Of a DNA stretch of 64,000 bases, positions 34,391 to 43,452 are shown piece after piece. The stretch's first letter is position 1. Every line of letters starts with the position of its first letter. The DNA is from Marinobacter panjinensis (lineage in GTDB: Bacteria; Pseudomonadota; Gammaproteobacteria; Pseudomonadales; Oleiphilaceae): assembly GCF_005298175.1 (NCBI RefSeq), contig NZ_SZYH01000001.1:3286001-3350000 (forward strand). Direction: 5' to 3'. Under the pieces are notes generated by a model, which saw nothing but the letters and a program-made list of their open reading frames with translations, did not search any database and was not told where the DNA came from. The translations under genes were made by a program, and so were the position numbers.

Positions 34391-34465
34391 TTACCGAAAG
34401 CCGAAAAAGGAAAGAATTGCCAAAACAATAACTACGGCGCCGACAATATATACGATTCTGTTCAT
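34391..34465 (-). CDS. Very small single-span membrane peptide (24 aa)
   Basis: An ATG preceded by AAAGGA at good spacing opens a 24-residue frame: MNRIVYIVGAVVIVLAI followed by a Leu-Ser-Phe-Phe-Gly-Phe-Arg end. It has a positive N-terminus, one hydrophobic span and a basic C-terminus, typical of bacterial membrane micro-proteins. A GC-rich hairpin and a true intrinsic terminator lie downstream on the same strand, supporting a short dedicated transcript. I recall similar peptides in related marine bacteria but know no function. Confidence 0.7.
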   Translation of the reverse strand: MNRIVYIVGAVVIVLAILSFFGFR

Positions 34466-34894
34466 GGGTAGGTCCTTTGCTTCTGAATCCTGAAATCTGG
34501 TTGCGCCTTCATCCTTGCGGCGCCTGATGTAACGTCCTGTTCAGGCTGTTCCTGTTCCATCGCCTCATCCAGGTTCAGAATGGGCTTTTGGTTTTGTCTG
34601 GTCTGTTCGCTGTCGCACTGAGTGCGAAGAAAGATGAAAGCGGTGAGCACCATTGAAAGTCTGTTACCGCACAGATGGAAGTCCACTAGGGCGGATAAAG
34701 TATATTTAACGAACACACATTCAGGACTTCTAGTACCGTAAGGGTCTTTGCGTAAGCACTCTCCGGCGTCTCGCTACCGGGTTTGGCATCGACCGGGCGA
34801 CAAGTAGCGCTCAGAAGCTCTGATCTTCCTGAAGAGCATGGTGCGGCTGCGCAGATTAGCCACCGCCCACCTATCATGGAGGAGGCCTGTCGCT
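34466..34894. other. 429-bp intergenic region before the first GGDEF/EAL gene
   Basis: No convincing gene is visible. A minus-strand open frame at 34462-34716 ends in an ATGA overlap with the 24-aa peptide but has no ribosome site and no recognisable sequence. Around 34740-34810 there are several alternating CCGG-containing short repeats that could fold, upstream of the c-di-GMP gene. The last 20 bases hold the GGAGGAGG ribosome site of that gene. Confidence 0.5.
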
Positions 34895-37006
34895 ATGAAG
34901 CTGGCCCAATTTATCCAGACAGAAACGGAGCAACTGCTCGAAGACTGGGAAGAAGCCGCGCTAGACATAGCTCCGGAACTAAAGGGCGAAGGCAGACCTG
35001 CCCTGAGGGATCATGCCCGCTCGATGCTGGCGTTCATCTCCCGGGACCTCGTTACCTCCCAGACCAGTAAGGAGTCGGCCAGCAAGGCCCTTGGCAAGGG
35101 CGGGGGCTCTGTTTCGGACTCCGGAGGAGAGCATGGCACAGACCGTCTCAATCAGGGTCTGTCCGTGCTTCAGGTGGTGCAGGAGCTCCGGGCCCTGAGG
35201 GCCCGGGTTACCAAGTCCTGGAGCGATAAGCAGAGAGGCCTCACCGAAAAAGACATCGATGAATTGGTGCGGTTCAACGAAGCCATCGATCAGTTGATTG
35301 CCAACTCGGTGTCCAGCTACTCCGCGTGCAAAGATCAGGAAACACGCCTGATCGAAACCATACTGAAAGCCTCCCTTGATCCTGCCGCCATATTCGATCC
35401 CGCTGGCAAGATCCTGTTTACCAACAAGGCGATGGCCGATCTGATCAATGCGCCGCAGCGGGAGATTATTGGCAAAACCCCTCTTGAGCTGGGTCTGGAA
35501 TTTGCCGCGGAGTTTCACGACGAAATAACCAAAACCGCTACTACCTGTGAGATGCAGCGCAGGGAATTTCATCACCGCTTACCTTCAGGCCGTGAGTTGT
35601 ATTTTGACTGCCAGTTTGTGCCGGTCCTTAACGACCAGAACGAGGTTGAAGCTGTCGTCAAAACGTCGCGGGACATCACCGAACGCAAGCAGACTGAGTA
35701 TCAGGCCTGGCGAAACGCCAATTACGATTTGCTCACCGGCCTACCCAATCGGCGACTGTTTCTTGATCGGCTTGAGCAGAACCTGTTGGAGGCTGAACGA
35801 AGGGGCAGCTCCTTTGCATTGCTGTTTATCGACCTGGACCACTTCAAGCAAGCCAACGACCAACTCGGCCACGAGCCTGGTGACCGGCTTCTGTCGCAGG
35901 TGGCTGAACGGGTAAGTACCGATGTCCGGGCCATGGACACCGTGGCCCGTCTCGGCGGAGACGAATTTACCCTGATCCTGAAGGAGACTGGCAGGGAGGG
36001 TGCGAAACAAGCCGCCAAGGCGCTTCTGACCGGTCTCGAACGGCCGTTTGATGTTGATTCCCACCGGATACACATTTCCGGCAGCATTGGCCTGACTGTT
36101 TTTCCCGATGATGCCAAGGATATCGACCAGCTGATGCACAATGCCGACCAGGCCATGTACGCTGCCAAAGAGCGTGGAGGTCAGCAGGTTCAGGTTTACC
36201 AGCCCTGGATGGCGCAGAGTGAATCAGAGCACATGCGATTAAGCAGGGAACTGGATCATGCCCTCAGGGAGAACCAACTGGAACTCTACTATCAGCCTAT
36301 AATCGACGTCGGCACTGGCGCCATATCCGGCGCAGAAGCTTTGCTCCGCTGGAATCATCCGTACAGGGGGCTGTTGGCACCGGCTGCCTTTCTCAGCCTC
36401 ACGAAACAAAGCGGCACGACGGACAGCATCAACGCCTATGTACTGGAACAGGCGGTGACCTGCTCACTCCGGTGGCGCGATCCGAGTGATGAGGCCTTTC
36501 CGATCAGCATTAACGAGTCACCGGCTTCCTTTCTTACCCGAACCCTTGTGGACGAATGGCGAGCGCGACTAACACGAGCTGGTCTTGATGATAGCCGCAT
36601 TACTCTGGAGCTGACGCCAGCCTCCCTCAACAACATTCGTGCTTCCGGTTTCAATCCAATCGAGAGCTTTAGTCGGGCCGGTTTGCGGCTGAAGCTGGCA
36701 ATCGACGATTTTGGAATGGAACCCTTCTCCCTGTGGGCTATTCAGGAGTTCAGGATGGACAGTGTCAAGGTGAGCAGGGAGTTGGTCAATGACGCTGGCA
36801 AGGGTGGCAATGCCGACCGCATACTGGAGGCGATCATCTCTATGGCTCACGCGATAAATGTCGAGGTGGTTGCAGTGGGCGTTGAAAAGGACGAGCAACT
36901 GGACTTTCTCTCCCGTGCCGGCTGTGACTATGCCCAGGGCTTCCTGTTCTCCCGGCCCTTATGCACGGAGGATTTCGAGTCATTGCTGAGCCGGCACCGC
37001 CAGTAG
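34895..37006 (+). CDS. RsbRD-like/PAS/GGDEF/degenerate-EAL protein
   Basis: 703 residues from the ATG 9 nt after GGAGGAGG. Residues 1-150 resemble an RsbRD-type sensor domain, 165-270 a PAS domain (PAAIFDPAGKILFTNKAM), 290-455 a GGDEF domain and 465-700 an EAL domain. The cyclase site GGDEF (near 354) is intact, with an upstream inhibitory RAMD motif. The EAL half is damaged: DDFGTG reads DDFGME, EITE reads ELTP, and the Glu of AEGVE reads Val. It is therefore probably a diguanylate cyclase whose EAL part is regulatory or only binds c-di-GMP. No membrane span is seen. Confidence 0.9.
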   Translation: MKLAQFIQTETEQLLEDWEEAALDIAPELKGEGRPALRDHARSMLAFISRDLVTSQTSKESASKALGKGGGSVSDSGGEHGTDRLNQGLSVLQVVQELRALRARVTKSWSDKQRGLTEKDIDELVRFNEAIDQLIANSVSSYSACKDQETRLIETILKASLDPAAIFDPAGKILFTNKAMADLINAPQREIIGKTPLELGLEFAAEFHDEITKTATTCEMQRREFHHRLPSGRELYFDCQFVPVLNDQNEVEAVVKTSRDITERKQTEYQAWRNANYDLLTGLPNRRLFLDRLEQNLLEAERRGSSFALLFIDLDHFKQANDQLGHEPGDRLLSQVAERVSTDVRAMDTVARLGGDEFTLILKETGREGAKQAAKALLTGLERPFDVDSHRIHISGSIGLTVFPDDAKDIDQLMHNADQAMYAAKERGGQQVQVYQPWMAQSESEHMRLSRELDHALRENQLELYYQPIIDVGTGAISGAEALLRWNHPYRGLLAPAAFLSLTKQSGTTDSINAYVLEQAVTCSLRWRDPSDEAFPISINESPASFLTRTLVDEWRARLTRAGLDDSRITLELTPASLNNIRASGFNPIESFSRAGLRLKLAIDDFGMEPFSLWAIQEFRMDSVKVSRELVNDAGKGGNADRILEAIISMAHAINVEVVAVGVEKDEQLDFLSRAGCDYAQGFLFSRPLCTEDFESLLSRHRQ

Positions 37007-37080
37007 AAGCTGTCTTAGATGCGCCCGGCCCAAGATGGGGTTACCGGAGGCTTACTTCCGAATAAAGGGAACTCCATGAA

Positions 37081-39804
37081 ATGACCCAAAGGACCCTTGC
37101 AAACAACGTGGCACGGCTCATTCGGTTGAGTGTGGTACTCGTCGTCCTCCCGGCAGCGTTTGTCGGTGTAGTTGCGGGCAGGCTGACAGGACAGCGTTCG
37201 AATCGCCAACTGAAGACCAGGAGAGACGTTCGCCACGAGGATGCGTTGCGCACACGCGAGGCGGAATTCCGGACGCTGGTCGAAACCATGCCGCAAATCG
37301 TTTGGGTCACCCGCCCCGATGGCCGCCACATCGATTTCAATCAGCACTGGCTGGATTATACCGGGCTGACGCTTGAAGAGAGTCTTGGGCACGGCTGGAA
37401 TCCGCCGTTCCACCCGGAGGACCGCGGGCTTGCGGCGGAACGTTGGCTGCAAGCGATTAACAGTGGCGAACCCTATGAGATTGAATACCGGCTACGTCGG
37501 TGGGATGGGGTTTATCACTGGATGCTCGGCAGGGCACTGCCAATGCGAGATGCTGAGGGCAACATCATTAAATGGTTTGGCACTTGCACGGACATTGACG
37601 ACCTGAAGCGGACGCAGGAACGCCTGGATGAGGCCCAGCGCGTTGGAAGGATCGGGGATTGGGAATACAACGTCGTCACCGAAGAGACCACCTGGTCACC
37701 GGAAGTTTACAGGATATTCGGAAGAGACACCCGGCTTGGCTCCCCGCGAACCTTCCATGACAGCGCAGCTCTCTTTGATGCTGAAAGCGTAGTTCTTTTG
37801 AAGGAAATGATAAGCCAGGGAGTCGCTTCGGGCGAAACTCAGCGAATTGACCTTCGCACAAAGGGAGGCGGCGGTAAGGAGTCTTATGTCCAGACAGTTG
37901 CAGTGCCAAGGAAGGGTGATAGTGGCGAGGTGGTAGGCCTCTTCGGTACGGTTCAGGATATTTCTGAACGAAAAAAGGCCGAACTGGCGCTGCATGCCAG
38001 GGCTCAGCAACAACTGCTCGCCGCCGCGCTTGGGCGGTATGCTTTGTCGGCCGCGAGTCTTGATGAGGTGTATGCGGAAGCGGCGGCGACAATCACGAAG
38101 GGTCTGAAGGTGGAGTTCAGCAACGTCCTGCTGCTGAACGGGCCTCAACAACCCCTGGTTCTGAAGGCCGGTATCGGATGGGAACCCGGCTGGATCGGTC
38201 GCCAGGTGGCGGACCCAATGGAGCAGACACAAACCTATCGTGTTCTTGCGTCCCGCGAACCGGTCATCATTCATGATTTCAGTAACGATTCGCGATTCAC
38301 TCCGTCCGAACTTCTTACATCCCATGGTGTTGTCAGTGGTGTCGATGTACTGGTTGGCGGAACTGAAAAGCCTGTTGGTGTGCTGGGCGCCTACACCAGC
38401 ACGCCCCGTAAGTTCTCAACCGATGATGTCGGTTTTCTGCAAGGGGTTGCCAATGTCCTTGGTGCGGCAGCCGAGCGCCAGCGGGCTAACGACCAGCTCA
38501 GCCACATGGCCCTTCATGATCCGCTCACCGACTTGCCAAATCGTCTGCTTTTAACCGATCGGCTCAACGTAGCGCTGTCGCACGCCCAGCGGCATGATCA
38601 ACAGGTCGCGGTGCTTTTCCTGGACCTCGACCGGTTCAAGCATGTGAATGACGTATTCGGGCATGCCCTGGGCGACCATGTTCTTCATGACGTGGCGAAG
38701 CGCCTCTCCCACTGTGTGCGCTCCGAGGATACGGTGAGCCGGCAAGGGGGCGACGAGTTTATCGTGGCACTGACGGACATAGACGACGAAAAGGACGCCG
38801 CACTCATTGCCGATAAAGTTCTCGCTGCCATTACCTCTCCCTTTCTTCTGGAGGGTACTGAAATTATCCTGGGTGTCAGTATCGGGATTGCGTGTTTCCC
38901 CCGTGATGGACAGGATGCAGAAACATTGCTGCGTAATGCCGATGCGGCAATGTACGTTGCCAAGGATCTGGGCCGTAACCGTTACCAGTTTTACGCACCT
39001 GAGATGAACATGCGAGGGTTGGATCGTTTAACCCTTGAAAGCGACCTGCATCGTGCCATTGAACGTAATGAGCTGTTTCTTATGTATCAGCCACAGCTTG
39101 ACCTCAACACCGGGAATGTTGTCGGTCTGGAAGCATTGGTTCGATGGCAGCACCCCTCCCGTGGACTAATATCCCCCGGTCAGTTTATCCCGATTGCCGA
39201 GATCTGTGGCCTGATCACCCCGGTGGGAAACTGGGTGCTGGAGTCGGCCTGCCACCAGCATGTTCGCTGGGTGTCTCAGGGGCTGATAAAAGGGACTATG
39301 GCGGTGAACATTTCCGCACATCAATTCCGACAGGCTGATTTTTGTGATCGGGTAAGCGATGTGCTTTTGCGTACAGGACTGGAGCCCGATCTACTGGAGC
39401 TGGAGGTCACGGAAAGCGTGGTCATGCATGGCATTGACCAGGTTCTGCACAAACTCAACGTACTTCGTGGATTGGGGGTCACGCTTGCCATTGACGACTT
39501 CGGAACCGGCTATTCAAGCCTGAGTTACCTGAAGCAGTTCCCGCTCCATCGCTTAAAGATAGATCAATCATTCACCTGCGGACTACCCGCTGACCTGGAA
39601 AGCAGCGCGATTGCCGAAGCGATCATCCAGATGGGACACAGTCTGGGACTCGACGTACTGGCCGAGGGAATTGAGACCAGGGCGCAGGTAACCAATCTCC
39701 AATCCCTTGGCTGTGATGCAGGGCAGGGCTTTCTGTACGCCAGGCCGCTGTCGGTCGAGGAGTGCGGGGACTACCTTCTTGCGGCCGTAGGCGACAGGAG
39801 GTGA
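37081..39804 (+). CDS. PAS-PAS-GAF-GGDEF-EAL c-di-GMP protein
   Basis: 907 residues. An N-terminal hydrophobic span (residues 14-34) is followed by PAS (about 57-175), PAS (178-300), GAF (305-470), GGDEF (470-640) and EAL (650-900). GGDEF is intact near residue 556 with an inhibitory RSED motif. The EAL site is complete: LEALVRW, AVNISAHQF, LEVTES, DDFGTGYSSLSYLKQFPLHRLKID and AEGIET. It can in principle both make and break c-di-GMP. Its stop overlaps the start of an FkbM methyltransferase gene (GTGA). Confidence 0.92.
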   Translation: MTQRTLANNVARLIRLSVVLVVLPAAFVGVVAGRLTGQRSNRQLKTRRDVRHEDALRTREAEFRTLVETMPQIVWVTRPDGRHIDFNQHWLDYTGLTLEESLGHGWNPPFHPEDRGLAAERWLQAINSGEPYEIEYRLRRWDGVYHWMLGRALPMRDAEGNIIKWFGTCTDIDDLKRTQERLDEAQRVGRIGDWEYNVVTEETTWSPEVYRIFGRDTRLGSPRTFHDSAALFDAESVVLLKEMISQGVASGETQRIDLRTKGGGGKESYVQTVAVPRKGDSGEVVGLFGTVQDISERKKAELALHARAQQQLLAAALGRYALSAASLDEVYAEAAATITKGLKVEFSNVLLLNGPQQPLVLKAGIGWEPGWIGRQVADPMEQTQTYRVLASREPVIIHDFSNDSRFTPSELLTSHGVVSGVDVLVGGTEKPVGVLGAYTSTPRKFSTDDVGFLQGVANVLGAAAERQRANDQLSHMALHDPLTDLPNRLLLTDRLNVALSHAQRHDQQVAVLFLDLDRFKHVNDVFGHALGDHVLHDVAKRLSHCVRSEDTVSRQGGDEFIVALTDIDDEKDAALIADKVLAAITSPFLLEGTEIILGVSIGIACFPRDGQDAETLLRNADAAMYVAKDLGRNRYQFYAPEMNMRGLDRLTLESDLHRAIERNELFLMYQPQLDLNTGNVVGLEALVRWQHPSRGLISPGQFIPIAEICGLITPVGNWVLESACHQHVRWVSQGLIKGTMAVNISAHQFRQADFCDRVSDVLLRTGLEPDLLELEVTESVVMHGIDQVLHKLNVLRGLGVTLAIDDFGTGYSSLSYLKQFPLHRLKIDQSFTCGLPADLESSAIAEAIIQMGHSLGLDVLAEGIETRAQVTNLQSLGCDAGQGFLYARPLSVEECGDYLLAAVGDRR

Positions 39805-40568
39805 CCTCGCGCGTTGCCATTACCGATCAACTGAACCGCAGTCTGGGACTGCTACGTTCCCTGGTCATATATCGACGCCCCGGGCGCCAGAAGTCTCTAC
39901 GCCGACTCTACAGTGAATTCGTCCGGCCCGGGGATCTGGTATTCGACATCGGCGCTCATCTGGGGGACCGCAGCTCCGCGTTTGCCGCGCTGGGGGCGCG
40001 GGTGGTGGCGCTGGAGCCGCAGCCACAATTGCTGCGCTGGCTGCGGCGGCTGACGCGGCATCAACCTGAAATAGTGTGCCTGCCACTGGCGGCGGGACGG
40101 GCCCCGGGCAACGCCGAACTGGCGCTGAGCTTGCGCAATCCCACCGTGGCGTCAATGGACAGCCGCTGGCGCGAACACCTGCGTACAACTACTGCCGGTT
40201 TCCGGCATGTGCGCTGGGAGGACTCGGTTACCGTGACGATCACTACCCTGGACGAGCTGATACGGCAGTATGGTCAGCCCAGCTTCTGCAAGATCGATGT
40301 GGAAGGCTTTGAGGTGGAAGTGCTGGCGGGACTGAGCCAGTCACTGCCGGCACTGTCCTTCGAATTCGTGGACGGTACCCTGGGTCAGGCCCTGCGATGC
40401 CTGGAGGAGCTCGAGCGGCTGGGCCGGCACGAGTTCAATGTTATTGCCGGCGAGCAACGCCGGTTTATATGGTCTTCATGGCAGGATCCGGAGTCGCTCA
40501 GGCAATGGCTTGATGCGGGAGCTGAGGGAATTGCTTCAGGGGATATCTATGCCCGGCTCGTCGCCTGA
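39801..40568 (+). CDS. FkbM-family SAM-dependent methyltransferase
   Basis: 255 residues from the GTG that overlaps the previous stop. The SAM-binding segment LVFDIGAHLGDRSSAFAALGARVVALEPQP and SFCKIDVEGFEVEVLAGL are family marks. FkbM enzymes O-methylate sugars or polyketides. Gene coupling to the c-di-GMP protein suggests a surface-polysaccharide or envelope role under c-di-GMP control, which is inference. A 70-nt relic of a second copy lies at 24617-24686. Confidence 0.85.
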   Translation: MTSRVAITDQLNRSLGLLRSLVIYRRPGRQKSLRRLYSEFVRPGDLVFDIGAHLGDRSSAFAALGARVVALEPQPQLLRWLRRLTRHQPEIVCLPLAAGRAPGNAELALSLRNPTVASMDSRWREHLRTTTAGFRHVRWEDSVTVTITTLDELIRQYGQPSFCKIDVEGFEVEVLAGLSQSLPALSFEFVDGTLGQALRCLEELERLGRHEFNVIAGEQRRFIWSSWQDPESLRQWLDAGAEGIASGDIYARLVA

Positions 40569-40650
40569 TAACTGCTCTTGCGGAATACGCGAATAAATTC
40601 GATGATGGATTCAGCACCGAAGCGATAGGGAATAACGTGGAGGGGAAAGC

Positions 40651-41190
40651 ATGCCGCAGATTCAGAAATACCCCGCAGGCTGGCGGGTGCTGCATTGGGT
40701 AATGGCGCTGATGGTTCTGACGTTGATACCCGTCGGGCTCTGGATGGCTTCGCGCGCGGAAGCAGAGATCTGGGGGACGCTGACGAACACGCTGTACAGT
40801 GTGCACAAAGCCATCGGCTTCAGCGTGCTGTTACTGATGATCCTGCGAATCGTGGTGAAAGTTCGGGTCAAGAGCCCGCCATACCCGGATGAGATGCCAC
40901 GCACATTGCAGATTGCCGCCAGGACCGTCCATAACCTGATGTATGTACTGCTGGTGATAACGCCGTTGTTCGGCTGGGCCGGTGTGACTGCCTTTCCGGC
41001 GCTAGGCATAGTGGGCGATTACAAACTGCCAGCCATGCCTTTTGTACCGGAGGACGAAGAACTGGCTTCCCGCCTGTTTTATATACATGGATGGCTCGCC
41101 ATAACCCTGGGTGTATTGATTGCTGGTCATATCGCGGCAGCCTTGCGCCATTTGTTGAGCAAAGACGGTATTTTTCAACGGATGGTTTAA
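40651..41190 (+). CDS. Cytochrome b561-family membrane protein
   Basis: 179 residues with four spans. Haem-ligand histidines occur in VLHWVMALM, YSVHKAIGF, VHNLMYVLL and YIHGWLAITLGVLIAGHIAAALRH. CybB-type proteins move electrons between the quinone pool and periplasmic acceptors. It is convergent with the formate dehydrogenase operon, ending 8 nt from the TusA-like gene. A direct role with formate dehydrogenase is possible but not shown, because that enzyme has its own gamma cytochrome. Confidence 0.9.
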   Translation: MPQIQKYPAGWRVLHWVMALMVLTLIPVGLWMASRAEAEIWGTLTNTLYSVHKAIGFSVLLLMILRIVVKVRVKSPPYPDEMPRTLQIAARTVHNLMYVLLVITPLFGWAGVTAFPALGIVGDYKLPAMPFVPEDEELASRLFYIHGWLAITLGVLIAGHIAAALRHLLSKDGIFQRMV

Positions 41191-41198
41191 TGTGACGA

Positions 41199-41453
41199 CT
41201 ACGCCAGGCGGATCCTGTAACGGAGAACGCCGGCGTCCTCTTCGCGCACCCATTCAATCCTGTGGCCGGTCAGCTCACACAGTACCTGCAGATCCCGGCG
41301 GCCACTGGGGTCATCGGCCAGGAAGTCGACCTGTGTGCCGCTGGGTAAATGTTGAGTGCGTTTTTTAAAACGCAGAATGGGAAGCGGGCACACCAGGCCG
41401 ACAGCGTCGACCAGGTGTACCTCCTCGTGTGCTTCTGATTGATGATCAGTCAA
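41199..41453 (-). CDS. TusA-family sulfur-carrier-like protein
   Basis: 84 residues from a TTG that overlaps the stop of the small membrane protein. GLVCPLPILRFKKR holds the family Cys-Pro motif (CPxP) that carries persulfide sulfur; FLADDPSGRRDLQVLC is the second conserved segment. A longer reading from 41507 adds unlikely sequence. Its place at the end of the formate dehydrogenase operon suggests that it supplies sulfur for the cofactor with FdhD. Start choice is uncertain. Confidence 0.78.
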   Translation of the reverse strand: MTDHQSEAHEEVHLVDAVGLVCPLPILRFKKRTQHLPSGTQVDFLADDPSGRRDLQVLCELTGHRIEWVREEDAGVLRYRIRLA

Positions 41454-41571
41454 GCCGCACGCTCTCACTGCGGTATTGCTCGGCTGAAGACCACCCGAAC
41501 TGATCAAGAGCGACCGGGGCGAGGGCGGCGATCACCAGGGCTGCGACAAATCCCAAAATCATGACTTTCAC
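41446..41571 (-). CDS. Small membrane protein of the formate dehydrogenase operon (41 aa)
   Basis: A GTG overlapping the gamma-subunit stop as GTGA, with AGGGAGA upstream, opens 41 residues: MKVMILGFVAALVIAALAP followed by VALDQFGWSSAEQYRSESVRLD. It has one membrane span and a short polar tail. The two-sided overlap with gamma and TusA-like genes argues for a real coupled gene. Function is unknown; it may stabilise the membrane complex. Confidence 0.72.
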   Translation of the reverse strand: MKVMILGFVAALVIAALAPVALDQFGWSSAEQYRSESVRLD

Positions 41572-42740
41572 GGTGATTCTCCCTTGCCTTGTTTGGCCTG
41601 ACGCTCTTCTACCCACAGATCGTGGTGTTGGCGAGCCCACGCCAGGTCAACCTGACCGTCACCCATGGCATCGTACGCGCCTTCCATACCAACCGTACCG
41701 ATATAGATGTGTGCGATGATGGCCAGCATCATCAGGAACGCCACAATCGAGTGCCAGATGTTGGACAACTGCATCTCTTCATGAGGTGCCAGGGCTGTCG
41801 GGAAATCGGTTCCCAGGACACTGTTCATGACCTCAAAGGTTGAGGCAAACATCGGCATTTCAAACGGAAACAGCAGCGACAGGCCTGACAGGGACACTGA
41901 AAAACCCAGAACCATGACTGTCCAGAAGATGATCTTCTGGCCCGCATTAAATTTCTTTGCCGAAGGGTGGGACTTGGTAAAAATACCTCCGCCTGCCTTG
42001 AGCCACTGCCAGTCCAGTTTATTGGGAATGTTGTGCGCCACCCACATGACGAACGTCAACACCAGGCCCAGCATAAAGGCCCAGGCAATGTTGTTGTGAA
42101 GCCACTTGGCACCGATAGCCAGAGGGGAAAAGGCTTCTTTTCCTATCACAGGGATCAGGAAACTGCGCCCCATCAGGGTGAGCAGCCCCGTCAGAGCCAG
42201 CGCAATGAACGAGCCGGCCAACAACCAGTGGCCAAATCGTTCGATGGCCTTGAATCGCTCAATCTTGGTGCCTGAAGGGCCACCGTCAATCTCGATCCTG
42301 CCTCGAATAAAGTAGAAAATCACCAGCAGCAACAGGAAGCCCAGGATTGCGCCACCGCCATAGGTGATGACCGGTCCTCTCCGTAACTCATACCAGGGCA
42401 TGCCTCCGTCCTGGATCAGGACGTCGACTGCGGGGCCCCGAACCTGGGTGTCGGTTTCAATCTCGTCGTAGCGAACGCCTCGCCAGCTGTCAGCCTGAGA
42501 ACGTCCTCCGAGAGTGCCCAGTGGTTCATCGATGGGCGCCGCGTTGGCAGGATCACCCAGATTTTCGGACCGGAAGGACTCGTCAATATTCAACTGCTTC
42601 TGACGAGCCATGATGTCTTCCAGGGTTTGAGCACCCCCGGTACTTGTCCGATCAACCTCGGGGGCTTCTTGTGCCCAGCCAGGGTTGAGGAACAGTGTCG
42701 CCAATACGAGGATGGCGGCACCGAATATTTTAACGTTCAT
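41568..42740 (-). CDS. Formate dehydrogenase gamma subunit (cytochrome b)
   Basis: 390 residues from the ATG giving a signal peptide (MNVKIFGAAILVLATLFLNPGWAQ). A periplasmic stretch of about 100 residues, longer than in E. coli FdoI, precedes four or five spans. ERFGHWLLAGSFIALALTGL, KWLHNNIAWAFMLGLVLTFVMWVAHN and WHSIVAFLMMLAIIAHIYIGTVGMEGAYDAM carry the haem b ligands. It passes formate electrons to quinone. The stop overlaps the downstream small gene. Confidence 0.92.
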   Translation of the reverse strand: MNVKIFGAAILVLATLFLNPGWAQEAPEVDRTSTGGAQTLEDIMARQKQLNIDESFRSENLGDPANAAPIDEPLGTLGGRSQADSWRGVRYDEIETDTQVRGPAVDVLIQDGGMPWYELRRGPVITYGGGAILGFLLLLVIFYFIRGRIEIDGGPSGTKIERFKAIERFGHWLLAGSFIALALTGLLTLMGRSFLIPVIGKEAFSPLAIGAKWLHNNIAWAFMLGLVLTFVMWVAHNIPNKLDWQWLKAGGGIFTKSHPSAKKFNAGQKIIFWTVMVLGFSVSLSGLSLLFPFEMPMFASTFEVMNSVLGTDFPTALAPHEEMQLSNIWHSIVAFLMMLAIIAHIYIGTVGMEGAYDAMGDGQVDLAWARQHHDLWVEERQAKQGKGESP

Positions 42741-42825
42741 GAGAGCACTCCAGCGGAATGAACAAAAAGAATCCATTGCCTCAATGAATTCCGGGGCGCA
42801 GAGGCCCCGGAATTATCAGGTAGGC

Positions 42826-43434
42826 TTAAGCGCCCTTCTTCTCGTAGGCTGTGCCCCATCCCCAGGCGCCGGAACCGAAACCCCGGTTCACCACGCGTTG
42901 GCGATAGATGTCCGCCACCTCGTTGCCGTCACCGGCCAACAGGGCTTTGGTTGAACACATTTCCGCACAGATCGGCAGCTTGCCCTCGGCAATACGGTTG
43001 CGACCGTATTTGGAGAACTCGGCCGTGGAGTTGTCTTCTTCAGGACCACCTGCACAGAAGGTGCATTTGTCCATCTTGCCCCGGCTGCCGAAGTTGCCCG
43101 CTTGCGGGAACTGGGGCGCGCCGAAGGGGCAGGCATAGAAGCAGTATCCACACCCGATGCACAGATCCTTGGAGTGCAATACGATGCCGTCTTCGGTCTG
43201 GTAGAAGCAATCCACCGGACAGACGGCCATACAGGGCGCGTCTGAACAGTGCATGCAAGCTACCGAGATCGAACGCTCGCCAGGCTTACCATCTTCGATG
43301 GTCACCACACGTCGACGATTGATGCCCCAGGGGACCTCATGTTCATTCTTACAGGCTGTCACGCAGGCATTACATTCAATGCAGCGTTCGGCATCGCAAA
43401 GAAACTTTGCTCGTGCTTGTCCTTCAAGTGCCAT
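42826..43434 (-). CDS. fdhB: Formate dehydrogenase beta subunit (4Fe-4S ferredoxin)
   Basis: 202 residues from the second of two nearby ATGs; the other, at 43443, adds three residues. Four cysteine clusters are visible: CIECNACVTACKNEH, CMHCSDAPCMAVCPVDCF, CIGCGYCFYACPFGAPQF and CTFC with the later CAEMC. This is the electron-transfer subunit between the alpha subunit and the gamma cytochrome. AAGAGGTG precedes the start. Confidence 0.93.
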   Translation of the reverse strand: MALEGQARAKFLCDAERCIECNACVTACKNEHEVPWGINRRRVVTIEDGKPGERSISVACMHCSDAPCMAVCPVDCFYQTEDGIVLHSKDLCIGCGYCFYACPFGAPQFPQAGNFGSRGKMDKCTFCAGGPEEDNSTAEFSKYGRNRIAEGKLPICAEMCSTKALLAGDGNEVADIYRQRVVNRGFGSGAWGWGTAYEKKGA

Positions 43435-43452
43435 GTTGTACACCTCTTATTG

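Noticed and set aside
34462..34716. 84-aa minus-strand open frame overlapping the 24-aa peptide start as ATGA
   Set aside because: No ribosome site at any of its starts, no recognisable motif and amino-acid use unlike neighbouring genes. It was kept only as intergenic DNA.
34735..34815. Possible c-di-GMP-I (GEMM) riboswitch upstream of the GGDEF gene
   Set aside because: The stretch has GCGTAAGC, CTCCGG and CTACCGGGTTTGGC, faintly like parts of GEMM, but the invariant CACAGGGCAAACC core and GACGCAAAGCC segment are missing. A covariance-model search would decide; by eye it fails.
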